Assembly (NCBI GenBank): GCA_017302435.1
Contig: JAFLDL010000027.1
Location: forward strand, 1-64,000
Direction: 5' to 3'
From: Candidatus Accumulibacter necessarius
GTDB taxonomy: Bacteria; Pseudomonadota; Gammaproteobacteria; Burkholderiales; Rhodocyclaceae
Length of the DNA: 64,000 bases
Shown here: one piece after another, positions 9,398 through 19,288 of the stretch
Layout of the letters: each line of letters begins with the position of its first letter
Numbering within the stretch: the first letter of the stretch is position 1
Notes under the pieces: model-generated
What the model was told of the DNA's origin: nothing
The model's database searches: none
Seen by the model: the letters and a program-made list of their open reading frames with translations, nothing else
Made by a program: the position numbers and the translations under genes

Positions 9398-10783
9398 CTA
9401 CCGACGACGGGCGCGGGCTATGGCCGCGAGGACCTGCTTCGGTGCTGTACCACCTGGGTGATCGCGCGCAGCCAGGGCCCCTTCGACCGTCAGTACGGCA
9501 AAGATGTCGTCGCCAATCAGTGGCGAAAATTGCTGCAATTCAGCGAGCGAAAGCTGAGCGAGGTCCACGCCGAGCTTCTCAGCGCGGCGCACGGCCAAGC
9601 CGACAGTTTCGTGGGCGTCACGGAAGGGCAAGCCCTTGCGGGTCAGATAGTCAGCAAGGTCGGTTGCGGTGGCAAAGCCCTGTCGCAAAGCGTCACGCAT
9701 GTTCTCCGCCTGGGCGGTGATACCGGGAATCATCTCGACAAAGATGCGCAGTGTGTCGGTGACCGTGTCGATGGCATCAAACAGCGGCTCCTTGTCTTCC
9801 TGGTTGTCCTTGTTGTAGGCAAGAGGCTGGCCTTTCATCAGCGTCAATAGCGCCATCAGATCACCGTACACCCGGCCGGTCTTGCCGCGGGCCAATTCGG
9901 GAACGTCCGGATTCTTCTTCTGGGGCATGATCGAGCTGCCGGTGCAGAACCGGTCGGCGAGCGTGATAAAACCAAAACGCGGATTCATCCACAGCACCAG
10001 TTCTTCCGACAGGCGTGAGAGATGCATCATCATCAGCGCGCTGGCGGCACAGAATTCGATCGCAAAGTCCCGGTCGGAAACGGCATCCAGCGAGTTCTCA
10101 CAGACCCCATCGAAATCCAGCAGATCTGCGACCATCTGTCGATCGATTGGATAGGTCGTGCCGGCCAGTGCTGCTGCACCGAGGGGAAGACGGTTGGTGC
10201 GTCGGCGACAGTCGGCGAAGCGCTCGGCGTCACGCCGAGACATCTCGAAATAGGCCAGCAGGTGATGGCCGAAGGTGATCGGCTGCGCGACCTGGAGGTG
10301 TGTAAGACCTGGCAGTGGTGTGGCGGCTTCCCGCGTGGCCAGATCGAGCAGCCTGGTCTGGAACTCGTCAAGCAAGATGGCGATGTCATCGATTGCATCG
10401 CGGAGATAAAGACGAATATCCGTGGCCACCTGGTCGTTGCGTGAGCGACCCGTATGCAGACGCTTGCCAGCATCGCCGACTAGCGTTGTCAGGCGCTTCT
10501 CTATGTTCAGATGCACGTCTTCCAGGTCGAGCGACCAGATAAAGCCACCAGCTTCGATCTCACGCACCACCTGCGTCATGCCACGCTCGATATCGGCTAG
10601 GTCGTCGGTGGTTATGATGCCTTGCCTTGCCAGCATCGCGGCGTGGGCCAGCGATGCCCGGATGTCCTGACGCCACATGCGCCGGTCGAAGCTCAGCGAG
10701 GCCGTGTAACGCTTGACGAGATCAGACATTGGCTCGGAGAAGCGGCCGGCCCACGTGTATTGGGAGGAATCCGATTGGCTCAT
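9398..10783 (-). CDS. argH: Argininosuccinate lyase
   Basis: ArgH splits argininosuccinate into arginine and fumarate, the last step of arginine synthesis. The 461-residue protein contains the fumarase/aspartase superfamily signature [12 protein letters not shown] and the N-terminal WAGRFSEP typical of ArgH. It is divergent from the AlgZ-like sensor kinase, a gene pair also seen next to hemCD in Pseudomonas. The downstream kinase gene follows almost without a gap. Confidence 0.97.
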   Translation of the reverse strand: MSQSDSSQYTWAGRFSEPMSDLVKRYTASLSFDRRMWRQDIRASLAHAAMLARQGIITTDDLADIERGMTQVVREIEAGGFIWSLDLEDVHLNIEKRLTTLVGDAGKRLHTGRSRNDQVATDIRLYLRDAIDDIAILLDEFQTRLLDLATREAATPLPGLTHLQVAQPITFGHHLLAYFEMSRRDAERFADCRRRTNRLPLGAAALAGTTYPIDRQMVADLLDFDGVCENSLDAVSDRDFAIEFCAASALMMMHLSRLSEELVLWMNPRFGFITLADRFCTGSSIMPQKKNPDVPELARGKTGRVYGDLMALLTLMKGQPLAYNKDNQEDKEPLFDAIDTVTDTLRIFVEMIPGITAQAENMRDALRQGFATATDLADYLTRKGLPFRDAHETVGLAVRRAEKLGVDLAQLSLAELQQFSPLIGDDIFAVLTVEGALAARDHPGGTAPKQVLAAIARARRR

Positions 10784-10841
10784 AGGGGACAGGTTCCTGG
10801 GCTAAAATCACTCGTAGAACCCTGTACAGGCGCCACTTCGA

Positions 10842-11879
10842 GTGATGGCAAGTATAAAGCAAAACCTGGCTGGTCAGCCTCTGCCCGATTTCCGTAATGC
10901 TGGAGTCATGCTCCGTATTCTGCTCGGTGTAAACCTGCTGGCACTTGTCGCAGCGCTGGTTCAGAGCGACAGGCTCGGTGACAGCGTGCAGCATTACATG
11001 CGCATGGCCGCATGGGTGCAACCCTTGCTGTTTTTCAATCTGGCCCTGCTCGCCTTGCTCGGCAAGTTGTTGCAGCGACCGGCCGTCTGGATCGGGCGGA
11101 CCGCGGTCGTACTCCTGGCCGCAGGGTCCGCGGTTCTGCTGTCGGACCTGTCGCGTCTGCTGACTCTAGACGAGGGTGGTTGGCAGCGCCTGATGCGAGC
11201 TGGTCTGCTTGGCGGGATAACGGCGGCCTTCATGCTGTCCTATCTTGCACTGCGCGTCAGCGCCTTGTCACCAGCGCTTGCCGAAGCCCGACTGCAATGG
11301 CTGACCGCACGCATCCGGCCGCATTTCCTGTTCAACAGCCTCAATGCAGTGATCTCCTTGATCCGCTTGGACCCGCAGCGTGCCGAGACCGCGCTTGAGG
11401 AGTTGGCCGAACTTTTTCGCGCGCTCATGCGCGATCCGCGAGAACTGGTACCCCTGGCTGACGAGATTGCTTTGTGTCGGCAGTATCTCGACCTGGAAAA
11501 GCTTCGTCTTGGCGACCGCCTGAACGTCCACTGGGAGACGGCTGATCTTCCTCTCGATCTCAAGGTTCCGCCGCTACTGGTGCAGCCACTGCTCGAGAAC
11601 GCCGTCTATCACGGCATCGAGCCAGCGGGAGACAGCGGTACCATCCGCATCCGTTTGATGCGTCGAGGCGATGCGCTGCATCTGGATCTCGCCAATCCGT
11701 GCAGCGTGGGCGCCGATCATCAGCATGGCAACCACATGGCTCTCGATAACCTCCGTGAGCGGTTGGCACTGTACTACGATCTCGAAGCTCGACTCGATAC
11801 AGGTGAGGTGCTGTTGGCTGATGGCCGGCGCGAGTATCGGGTACACATCGTCTTGCCTTGCCGGGGCCATTGGCCGTGA
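10842..11879 (+). CDS. algZ: LytS/AlgZ-type sensor histidine kinase
   Basis: The 345-residue protein has several N-terminal membrane helices (about residues 22-140) and then a His_kinase domain of the PF06580 type. The phospho-acceptor is in RPHFLFNSLNAV, and an ATP-binding region follows with QPLLENAVYHG and a later NLRERL. It has no separate sensor domain beyond the membrane part. The start is GTG at 10842 or ATG at 10845. Its stop overlaps the GTG start of the response regulator, so the pair is translationally coupled. The symbol follows the Pseudomonas neighbourhood argH-algZ-algR-hemC-hemD; whether it controls exopolysaccharide here is inference. Confidence 0.88.
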   Translation: MMASIKQNLAGQPLPDFRNAGVMLRILLGVNLLALVAALVQSDRLGDSVQHYMRMAAWVQPLLFFNLALLALLGKLLQRPAVWIGRTAVVLLAAGSAVLLSDLSRLLTLDEGGWQRLMRAGLLGGITAAFMLSYLALRVSALSPALAEARLQWLTARIRPHFLFNSLNAVISLIRLDPQRAETALEELAELFRALMRDPRELVPLADEIALCRQYLDLEKLRLGDRLNVHWETADLPLDLKVPPLLVQPLLENAVYHGIEPAGDSGTIRIRLMRRGDALHLDLANPCSVGADHQHGNHMALDNLRERLALYYDLEARLDTGEVLLADGRREYRVHIVLPCRGHWP

Positions 11880-12658
11880 TTGCCGCAGCAGTGAGTCCGG
11901 TGCTGTCGGTGATGATCGTCGACGACGAGGCCCCGGCACGGGCACGGCTGCGCGACCTACTGGCCGATATCGCGTCGGCGTTGCCGACCGAAATCCTTGC
12001 CGAGGCTGGGAACGGCTTGCTCGCGCTGGATGCGATCGCGGGTCGACGGGTTGACGTGGCTCTGGTCGACATCCGGATGCCGAAAATGGACGGCATCGAA
12101 CTCGCCCGGCATCTGTCGGCATTGGAGTATCCACCAGCGGTGATTTTCGTGACCGCCTTTGACGCCTACGCGGTGCAGGCCTTTGAACTCAATGCGATTG
12201 ACTATCTGTTGAAGCCGGTGCGCGCGCAGCGTCTGCTGACTGCGCTACAGAAGGCACGACAAAGCCGTCCGCTGACATCAACGCAGCTTGCGCACTTGCA
12301 GCAGGCTGCGCGTACCCATCTCTCCTGCCATGAACGTGGTCGTTTGCTGCTGATTCCAGTGCCGGAGATACTTTACTTCAAGGCGGACTTGAAATACGTG
12401 ACGGCGCGCACACGTGATCGCGAGTTCCTTCTTGAGGAATCATTGACCCATCTCGAACACGAGTTTGGTGAGCAGTTTATCCGCTTGCATCGCAGCGTGT
12501 TGGCAGCCAAGGACGCGATTTCTGGTTTTGAGAAGAGTGCTTCCGACGATGCCGAGACTCAGTGGCAGGTCATGCTGCGCGATATTCCGGACAGACTTCC
12601 CGTGAGTCGTCGGCAGTGGCCCCTGGTGAAGTCCTACGTGCGGCAGACGGCTTCCTGA
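11876..12658 (+). CDS. algR: LytTR-family response regulator, AlgR type
   Basis: The receiver domain (about residues 10-130) has DDE at 16-18, the phospho-acceptor D65 in LVDIRMPKMDG and the conserved K of LLKPVRAQR. The C-terminal LytTR DNA-binding domain (about 155-255) contains ILYFKADLKYVTARTRD and FIRLHRSVLA. I chose GTG 11876, which overlaps the kinase stop as GTGA; an in-frame TTG at 11858 would add six residues. AlgR homologues bind direct repeats upstream of envelope and matrix genes. The large polysaccharide locus in this window is a possible but untested target. Confidence 0.9.
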   Translation: MIAAAVSPVLSVMIVDDEAPARARLRDLLADIASALPTEILAEAGNGLLALDAIAGRRVDVALVDIRMPKMDGIELARHLSALEYPPAVIFVTAFDAYAVQAFELNAIDYLLKPVRAQRLLTALQKARQSRPLTSTQLAHLQQAARTHLSCHERGRLLLIPVPEILYFKADLKYVTARTRDREFLLEESLTHLEHEFGEQFIRLHRSVLAAKDAISGFEKSASDDAETQWQVMLRDIPDRLPVSRRQWPLVKSYVRQTAS

Positions 12659-12865
12659 ATGACAATGGACGGTGTGTGGTGCCGCTCATGCGCCGCGGTC
12701 AATTGCTGTTGGCTGCTGCCGTCTGCCCAACTGGGGCGAGCCTCGATGCAAGGGACGACGCAACGCGCCTGCAGTGAGCAAGCCGATCGAGTGCAGCAAG
12801 CAGAGCCAGTGGGCGTGTTAATATTGCTCTCCTAGGTTTGGCGTCTTCAGCGTTGATGCAAACTG

Positions 12866-12889
12866 CATTTGCCGGTCGTATGGCAAATG
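12866..12889 (+). promoter_or_regulatory. Perfect 8-bp inverted repeat in the hemC leader
   Basis: CATTTGCC (12866-12873) and GGCAAATG (12882-12889) are separated by 8 bases and end about 30 bases before the hemC ATG. It could be a protein-binding operator or a small RNA hairpin near the ribosome site. No known regulator site is recognised. Confidence 0.35.
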
Positions 12890-12919
12890 TGCTTCAACTC
12901 TTACTGGAATCCGGTGTTG

Positions 12920-13864
12920 ATGTCTGCAACCGCAGCTACGTCGCGTATTGTCATTGCCTCCCGTGAATCACGTCTTGCCATGTGGCAGGCGGAAAACGTT
13001 CGGAGTCGTCTGGCGGAGTTGTACCCGCAGATTGCAGTGGAGATTCTCGGCATGACCACCCGCGGTGATCAGATCCTCGACCGCCCCCTGTCGGCAATCG
13101 GCGGCAAGGGTCTATTCATCAAGGAACTCGAGCTGGCGATGCAGGAGGGGCGTGCGGATCTTGCAGTGCATTCGATGAAGGACGTGCCGATGGAGATGCC
13201 AGAGGGTTTCGTCCTGGCGGCCATCTCGGCCCGTGAGAATCCCTGTGATGCTTTCGTTTCCAATCGCTTTGCCGGGCTCGACGAGCTACCGGCCAATGCC
13301 GTGGTCGGTACCTCCAGCCTGCGCCGCGAAGCGATCCTGCGCGCCGGTCATCCGCAACTCGTGATCCGGAGTCTGCGCGGTAACCTGGATACACGGCTGC
13401 GACGGCTCGATGCCGGTGAGTACGATGCGATTATCCTGGCTGCCGCTGGCCTGATTCGGCTTGGTCTGGCGGCGCGGATCAAATCCCTGCTGATGCCCGA
13501 GCAGTCGCTGCCGGCACCAGGCCAGGGTGTGCTCGGGATCGAGGTCTGTTCGACCCGGCCGGAAATCCTCGCACTGACGGCACCGCTCAACGATCGTCAC
13601 AGTGCGCATTGTGTACGCGCCGAACGTGCCTTTTCTCGTGCGCTCGGCGGCAGCTGCCAGGTGCCGCTGGCTGCCTTTGCGCTGCTCGAGAACGATCGCC
13701 TCTGGCTCCGCGGCTTCATCGCGACGCCGGATGGAAGGCGGGTCATTGCCGGCGACTTGCGCGGAGCGCCGGAAGACGACGAGTCGATCGGCCGCGGACT
13801 TGCGCAGAGGCTGCGTGATGAAGGGGCAGATGCCATTCTGGAGAAGCTTTCAACCGGCCAATGA
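12920..13864 (+). CDS. hemC: Porphobilinogen deaminase (hydroxymethylbilane synthase)
   Basis: HemC joins four porphobilinogens into hydroxymethylbilane. The 314-residue protein shows [13 protein letters not shown], the active-site KDVP ([11 protein letters not shown]), GQGVLGIE and the dipyrromethane cofactor cysteine C246 in [10 protein letters not shown]. The ATG at 12920 matches the family start; upstream in-frame codons are not needed. Its TGA overlaps the hemD ATG (ATGA). A 261-base gap to the response-regulator gene holds a candidate hairpin but no other gene that I can see. Confidence 0.97.
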   Translation: MSATAATSRIVIASRESRLAMWQAENVRSRLAELYPQIAVEILGMTTRGDQILDRPLSAIGGKGLFIKELELAMQEGRADLAVHSMKDVPMEMPEGFVLAAISARENPCDAFVSNRFAGLDELPANAVVGTSSLRREAILRAGHPQLVIRSLRGNLDTRLRRLDAGEYDAIILAAAGLIRLGLAARIKSLLMPEQSLPAPGQGVLGIEVCSTRPEILALTAPLNDRHSAHCVRAERAFSRALGGSCQVPLAAFALLENDRLWLRGFIATPDGRRVIAGDLRGAPEDDESIGRGLAQRLRDEGADAILEKLSTGQ

Positions 13865-14634
13865 GGCAGCGCTTGCGCGGCAGGAAGATCGTTGTGACGC
13901 GCCCGCGCGCGCAGGCGTCGAAACTGGCCGGCTTGATAACCGAGCAAGGTGGCGAGGCGGTGCTGTTTCCCCTGCTCGAGATATCTCCTGTCGCCGACCA
14001 CGGCCCCTTGAGCTCGGCGATCACGTGTATCGAAAGCTACTCGCTGGCCATCTTCATCAGCCCCAATTCAGTCGCGTTCAGCCTGCCGCACATTCTCGCC
14101 CGTCAGGCGTGGCCGCGAGGCCTGCGACCGGTCGCCATCGGCCAGAGCACGGTCATGTCGCTCGCGAGCTACGGGCTGGGGGACACGCTGGCGCCCGTCG
14201 CGCGTTTCGACTCCGAAGCAGTGCTGGAGCTTCCGGAGTTGCAGCGAGCCGCCGTTGCCGGCAGGCGGATACTGATCCTTCGCGGCAACGGAGGTCGGGA
14301 ACTACTGGCCGATCAGTTGCGTGAACGTGGCGCCGAAGTCGACTGCGTGAGCTGCTACCAGCGCTCGGCACCACCTGACGCGGCGCCACTCGTGGCCCTA
14401 TGGCGCTATGGCTGGCTTGACGCACTGACGATTTCTTCAAGCGAAGGTTTGCGCAATCTGGTCGATCTGCTCGACGAGAGTTCGCGTGCATGTCTGCGGA
14501 GCACACCGGTTTTCGTACCGCATCAGCGCATTGCCGATCTCGCGAAGGAGCTTGCCTTGCAGCGGGTGGTCCTGAGCGGACCAGGCGATGCCGGGATCAT
14601 CGCAGCTCTGTGCGCCTATGATTGGCTGCAATGA
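13861..14634 (+). CDS. hemD: Uroporphyrinogen-III synthase
   Basis: HemD cyclises hydroxymethylbilane with inversion of ring D to give uroporphyrinogen III. The 257-residue protein has the weakly conserved two-lobed family pattern: VVTRPRAQA near the N-terminus, [26 protein letters not shown] and [12 protein letters not shown]. Position directly after hemC with an ATGA overlap supports the call. The stop overlaps the start of hemX in the same way. Full length. Confidence 0.93.
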   Translation: MRQRLRGRKIVVTRPRAQASKLAGLITEQGGEAVLFPLLEISPVADHGPLSSAITCIESYSLAIFISPNSVAFSLPHILARQAWPRGLRPVAIGQSTVMSLASYGLGDTLAPVARFDSEAVLELPELQRAAVAGRRILILRGNGGRELLADQLRERGAEVDCVSCYQRSAPPDAAPLVALWRYGWLDALTISSSEGLRNLVDLLDESSRACLRSTPVFVPHQRIADLAKELALQRVVLSGPGDAGIIAALCAYDWLQ

Positions 14635-15716
14635 TGAGCGAAGAACCTGACTCGCGGCCTGCTCTTGCGCAGGCGCTGTTTCCCGCGCCGGTCAGCACGA
14701 CAACAAGTCCTGGCTGGCGCAACCCGTGGCTGCTGGTAGTCGTGCTGGCCCTCGGGCTGGCAGGCGCAGTGGGTGGAAACCCGAATCAAGCTGGCCGACA
14801 CGCAGCAGGAGCTTGCTCGCCGTTTGGCCGAGGGCGACTCGGTGGAGCGTCGAAAGCCGTGCCCTGGCAAGGCATGCGCAGGATCAACTGGCCCCTGTCC
14901 TGGGCAGACTCGGTGCGCTCGAGGCGAGGATTGCCGAGTCGCGGAGCTAGCAGGCAATGCTTGAGGATCTTTACCAGGATCTGGCGCAACCGGGACGAGT
15001 GGGCGTTGGCCGAGGTCGAGCAGGGGGTTCTGCTGGCCGCGCAGCAGTTGCAGCTGGCTGGCAACGTGCAAGCTGCGGTGCTTGCCCTGCAGGCCGCAGA
15101 CGCTCGCCTAGCGAGCAGTAGCCGACCACAGTTCATCAGTCTGCGCAAGATTCTGGTCCGCGATCTTGATCGTTTGCGGGCCTTGCCAATGGTCGATATG
15201 TCAGGCCTGAACCTGCGGCTGGAAAGCATCATCAATGCCATCGACAGTCTGCCTCTGGCGGTCGAAGCGCGGCCCCGGCTGAATACTGGGGAGTCGACTA
15301 TGGCTGCAAAGGGAGCCATAGAATCGGCGTCGGCAGCCAGCCTAGAGTTCTGGCTGCGGCTGGCCAGCGAGTTCTGGCGGGATGTCAAGGGTCTGGTCAG
15401 AATCCAGCGTTTTGATCGTCACGAGCCGGCACTGCGGGCGCCTGGGCAGGCCTTCTTGCTGCGCGAGAATCTTAAGTTGCGTCTGCTCAATGCCCGTCTG
15501 GCCTTGCTGGCGAGGGAGCAATGGACCTTTCGTAACGAGCTGAAGCATGCCCAGACCTGGCTGGATCGCTATTTCGACTCACAGCACGCCTCGCTTCAGA
15601 CCACTCAGGCTGCGCTTGAGCAACTGACCTCGACCGAAATCAACATCGAATTGCCGACGCTCAATGAAAGTCTGGCAGCGATCAAGACCTTCAAGCTAGG
15701 TAAGGAGCGCAAGTGA
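14631..15716 (+). pseudogene. hemX: hemX-like membrane protein gene interrupted by frameshifts and a stop
   Basis: The N-terminal membrane anchor (WLLVVVLALGLAG) and the C-terminal two thirds (from RNRDEWALAEVEQGVLLAAQ onward) are in one frame and match HemX. Between about 14765 and 14990 the family-like sequence moves between frames. WVETRIKLADTQQELARR is in a second frame, and VESRALARHAQDQLAP plus AMLEDLYQDLA are in a third. That third frame carries an in-frame TAG at 14948-14950. At least three indels and one nonsense change are therefore needed to rebuild it. A continuous frame exists through the region, but its residues there are not HemX-like. HemX is a membrane protein of unclear role in haem-synthesis operons. 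Either a true pseudogene or local sequence error. Confidence 0.8.
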
Positions 15717-16873
15717 GGCGCCTGTTCTGGCTGCTGGCGCTGTGCGCACTCGCGGTCGGTATCTCTCTGGCAGCACGCTTCAATAAGGGTTATCTCTTGC
15801 TGGTCTTGCCGCCGTATCGCGCGGAGCTTTCGCTCCACCTGGCGATTGTTCTGCTTGCTCTGACCTTTGTCCTGCTCTACGGCCTTTTCCGTGCCGCCGC
15901 GCTGACCGTGTCACTGCCGAACCGGGTCCGATCGTTTCGTGAACGTCGCCGGTGCGAGAAGGCTGCGGTGGCCTTTCAGGATGCCACATGCGTCTGCTAT
16001 TCGAGGGGCGTTTCGGCCAGGCTTTGAAAAGAGCGGGTGAGGCGCATGCCGCCAACCCATGCGCCGGCTCTGGCGGCGCTGCTCGCGGCACGCGCCGCAC
16101 AGCGCGCGAGGCGGAGACGGGGAGGCATGGCTTGAGCGCGCCAGCCGCGACGATCTACGGATGGGCCGGCACGACTGGTGCTCGAAGCCGAAACCCACCT
16201 CGACGGCAGGAATTTCGAGGCGGCTGCGAAGACACTTCAGCGTTTGCAGGCCCAATCTGGCCGCCACATCGCGGCGCTTCGCCCCGAGTTGCGCGCACAG
16301 CAGGGTTGCGCCAACTGGCCGGAGGTGCTGCGCCTGGTGCGCCTGCTCGAGAAGCGCGATGGTGTGGCACCGCAACTGGCGCAGGAAATCAGGCTCAAGG
16401 CCCATCAGGAGAATGTTCGCCACCTACGGGGAGATCCCGGACAACTTCTCGAGTATCTGCGGCAATTGCCGGCAAGGGAGAACAGCCCACGACTGGCAAT
16501 ACCATTGGCCGAGGCCTTGATCGAACACGGCGCTCATGATCAGGCCCAACGCCTCATAGAAGGGCAGCTCAGCGTGCAATGGGATCCGGCATGGATCAGC
16601 CTTTACGGCCAACTGCGCGGTCATGATCTGATTGCGCGCATCGCACGAGCCGAAGCATGGCTACTCGAGCATCCCAGGGACCCTCGTCTGTTGCACGCGC
16701 TGGGCCGTCTCTGTCTGTCTCAAGGCTTGTGGGGGAAAGCGCAAGGCTACCTTGAAGCGTCCCTGGCCGAACAGCGTGAAGCAAGGCTCGAACTGGCGCG
16801 TCTTCTTGAGCAGACCGAGCGCTCCGGCGAGGCGCTGCCGCATTATCGGGCGGCGGCTGAGCAGCCTGCCTGA
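15713..16873 (+). pseudogene. hemY: hemY-like (TPR membrane protein) gene interrupted by frameshifts
   Basis: The first 90 residues (two membrane helices, RLFWLLALCALAVGISLAA and HLAIVLLALTFVLLYGLF) and the last 230 (TPR-like, from about 16175) match HemY and share a frame. Between about 15980 and 16170 the matching segments hop frames. MRLLFEGRFGQALKRAGEAH, then PALAALLAARAAQRARR, then EAWLERASRDDLRMG and finally LVLEAETHLDGRNFEAA need about four indels. Total span would give about 386 residues, the normal length. It overlaps the hemX stop (ATGA-like). HemY is an inner-membrane protein of haem operons with no firm biochemical role in Proteobacteria. Confidence 0.78.
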
Positions 16874-16899
16874 CACCCCATCACGAAGTGGGCACGGGG

Positions 16900-17817
16900 C
16901 TATGCCCAGTCGCGCGGCGTCAGCATTTCGTAGAGCGCAGCTTCCGCAGTGCCGGCTGCGGGTTTCCAGTCGTAGCGCCACTTGACGATGGGGGGTAGCG
17001 ACATCAGGATCGACTCGGTTCGCCCGCCCGATTGCAGCCCGAACAGAGTGCCACGATCCCAGACCAGATTGAACTCGACGTAACGACCGCGTCGGTAGGC
17101 CTGGAAGTCGCGTTCGCGTTCGCCATAGGGTATCGCGTGCCGCCTTTCCACCAGTGGCAGGTACGCGTCAATGAACGCGTCACCGACGGCTCGCGTCAGG
17201 GCGAAGCAGCGCTCAAAACCGCCCTCGCTCAAATCGTCGAAGAAGATGCCGCCGACGCCTCGTGGCTCGTTGCGATGCTTGAGGAAAAAGTACTCGTCGC
17301 ACCATTTCTTGTAGCGTGCGTGGGTGTCGTCGCCAAAAGGCTGCAATGCTTGCTTGCAGGTGGCGTGGAAATGCCGAATGTCTTCAGCAAAAGGGTAGTA
17401 GGGCGTCAGATCCATGCCGCCACCGAACCACCACGCCGGTTCCGCATCAGCCCTGGTTGCGATCAAAGCCCGCACGTTCATGTGCGCGGTCGGGCAGTAC
17501 GGGTTTTCCGGGTGCAGCACCAGCGAAACGCCCTTGGCCGCGAAAGCTCGCCCCGCCAGTTCGGGGCGTTTGGCGGTCGCTGAAGCCGGCAGTTCAACAC
17601 CGCTGACCTCTGAAAAAGCGACCCCGCCGCGTTCAAAAACGCGGCCACCCTCGACGATGCAGGTGCATCCGCTACCGGTGATCGGCGCACCGGCCTCCTT
17701 CTCCCAATGGTCCAAGCGGAAGGTCGAGCCGGTACGGCCTTCGACCGCTTCAGTCGCGTTGACGATGCGCGTCTGCAAACCGGTAAAGTAGTCCCTGAGG
17801 CGGGCGGAATCGCTCAT
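16900..17817 (-). CDS. hemF: Oxygen-dependent coproporphyrinogen-III oxidase
   Basis: HemF oxidatively decarboxylates coproporphyrinogen III to protoporphyrinogen IX using O2. The 305-residue protein contains [34 protein letters not shown] and [26 protein letters not shown]-type motif segments of the family. It is the last gene of a minus-strand series dusB-fis-purH-purD-hemF and is convergent with hemY. The purD-hemF gap is 57 bases. Confidence 0.97.
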   Translation of the reverse strand: MSDSARLRDYFTGLQTRIVNATEAVEGRTGSTFRLDHWEKEAGAPITGSGCTCIVEGGRVFERGGVAFSEVSGVELPASATAKRPELAGRAFAAKGVSLVLHPENPYCPTAHMNVRALIATRADAEPAWWFGGGMDLTPYYPFAEDIRHFHATCKQALQPFGDDTHARYKKWCDEYFFLKHRNEPRGVGGIFFDDLSEGGFERCFALTRAVGDAFIDAYLPLVERRHAIPYGERERDFQAYRRGRYVEFNLVWDRGTLFGLQSGGRTESILMSLPPIVKWRYDWKPAAGTAEAALYEMLTPRDWA

Positions 17818-17874
17818 CGCCCGCGAGCTACTGCCGGTGCAGGGAAGGAAACGCCCGGCCGGGGTTTGCCTTGC

Positions 17875-19155
17875 TCATCGGTTGACCGCGCGGTGGCCGA
17901 TATCTCGGCGATATTGCATGCCATCATAGTGAATGCCGACAATGAGGTCATAGGCGCGTTTCTGGGCTTGTCGGATGCTGTCCGAGAGCGTCGTCACGCA
18001 CAGCACGCGGCCGCCGGAGGTGACGATTCGGCCGTCCTGCTCACGCGTACCGGCGTGGAAGACGTGACTGTCCTCACTGTTCTGCGGCAGGCCGCTGATC
18101 GCGTCGCCGGTGCGCGGTGGGCCGGGGTAATGGGCTGCGGCAAGTACGACGCCAAGGGCAACACGACGATCCCAGCTGGCCTCAACCAGGTTGAGTCGGC
18201 CTGCGACGGCGTGCTCCAGCAGGGTCAGCAAGTCAGATCTCAAACGCATCATGATCGGCTGGGTTTCAGGGTCGCCAAGGCGGCAATTGAACTCGACTGT
18301 CTTGACCGATCCGTCCTTGCCGATCATCAGGCCAGCGTAGAGGAAGCCGGTGTAGGGGATGCCATCGGCCGCCATGCCGCGAACCGTCGGCAGGATGATC
18401 TCGCGCATGGCGCGGGCGTGAACCTCCGGCGTGACCACCGGCGCTGGCGAGTAAGCGCCCATGCCGCCGGTGTTGGGGCCGGTGTCGCCATCGCCGATGC
18501 GCTTGTGATCCTGGCTCGAGGCCAGAGGAAGTGCATTCCTGCCGTCGACCATGACGATGAAACTGGCCTCTTCGCCTTCGAGGAACTCTTCAATTACCAC
18601 CCGAGCCGGCGTTGCGTGCTTCGCTGCACCCCGGTTGCTGGCTGGCAGCATGTGGTCAATCGCCGCGTACGCCTCGTCCAGGCTCCCAGCGACGACGACG
18701 CCTTTGCCAGCGGCCAGACCATCGGCCTTGATGACAATCGGCGCCCCCTGCTGGGCGACGTAGGCGTGGGCAGAGGCGCGATCGGAGAAGGTCGCAAAGC
18801 GAGCGGTCGGGATGTTGTGCCTGGCCATGAAGCGCTTGGCGAAATCCTTCGAACTTTCGAGTTGAGCGGCTTCCCTGGTTGGGCCGAAAATCTTCAGGCC
18901 GCGGGCGCGAAACAGGTTGACAATGCCGGCGGCAAGCGGCGCCTCCGGGCCGACGACGGTGAGCTGGATTTTCTCCCTGATGGCGAAGTCGGCTAGGGCT
19001 TCCGGGTCGCTGAGGTCAACGTTCTCGAGTTCGCGTTCCCCAGCTGTGCCAGCGTTGCCGGGTGCGACAAAGACCTTCTGCAGCCCCGGTGTTCTTGCCA
19101 GGCGCCAGGCGAGAGCGTGTTCGCGACCGCCAGAGCCGACGACGAGTAACTTCAT
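17875..19155 (-). CDS. purD: Phosphoribosylamine-glycine ligase
   Basis: PurD makes GAR from phosphoribosylamine, glycine and ATP in purine synthesis. The 426-residue protein starts MKLLVVGSGGREHALAW and has an ATP-grasp core (IVIKADGLAAGKGVVVA) and the signature EFNCRLGDPETQ. It lies 133 bases downstream of purH, in the common Betaproteobacterial order. Confidence 0.97.
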   Translation of the reverse strand: MKLLVVGSGGREHALAWRLARTPGLQKVFVAPGNAGTAGERELENVDLSDPEALADFAIREKIQLTVVGPEAPLAAGIVNLFRARGLKIFGPTREAAQLESSKDFAKRFMARHNIPTARFATFSDRASAHAYVAQQGAPIVIKADGLAAGKGVVVAGSLDEAYAAIDHMLPASNRGAAKHATPARVVIEEFLEGEEASFIVMVDGRNALPLASSQDHKRIGDGDTGPNTGGMGAYSPAPVVTPEVHARAMREIILPTVRGMAADGIPYTGFLYAGLMIGKDGSVKTVEFNCRLGDPETQPIMMRLRSDLLTLLEHAVAGRLNLVEASWDRRVALGVVLAAAHYPGPPRTGDAISGLPQNSEDSHVFHAGTREQDGRIVTSGGRVLCVTTLSDSIRQAQKRAYDLIVGIHYDGMQYRRDIGHRAVNR

Positions 19156-19288
19156 TGGGATCCTTTCAGCACCAGTTCGTTCGCGGGTGCGCAGCCGCGC
19201 TTACCCAAAAAAACCATCCGCAGCAGCCGTGACCAGCCGTCAGCGCAACGCCTTGCAGCGCGCTCTTGCTGGCGGCGGCTGACCGACC

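Noticed and set aside
19156-19288. Terminator between purH and purD (GC stem and a run of seven A)
   Set aside because: On the transcribed (minus) strand the T-run comes before the stem, not after it.
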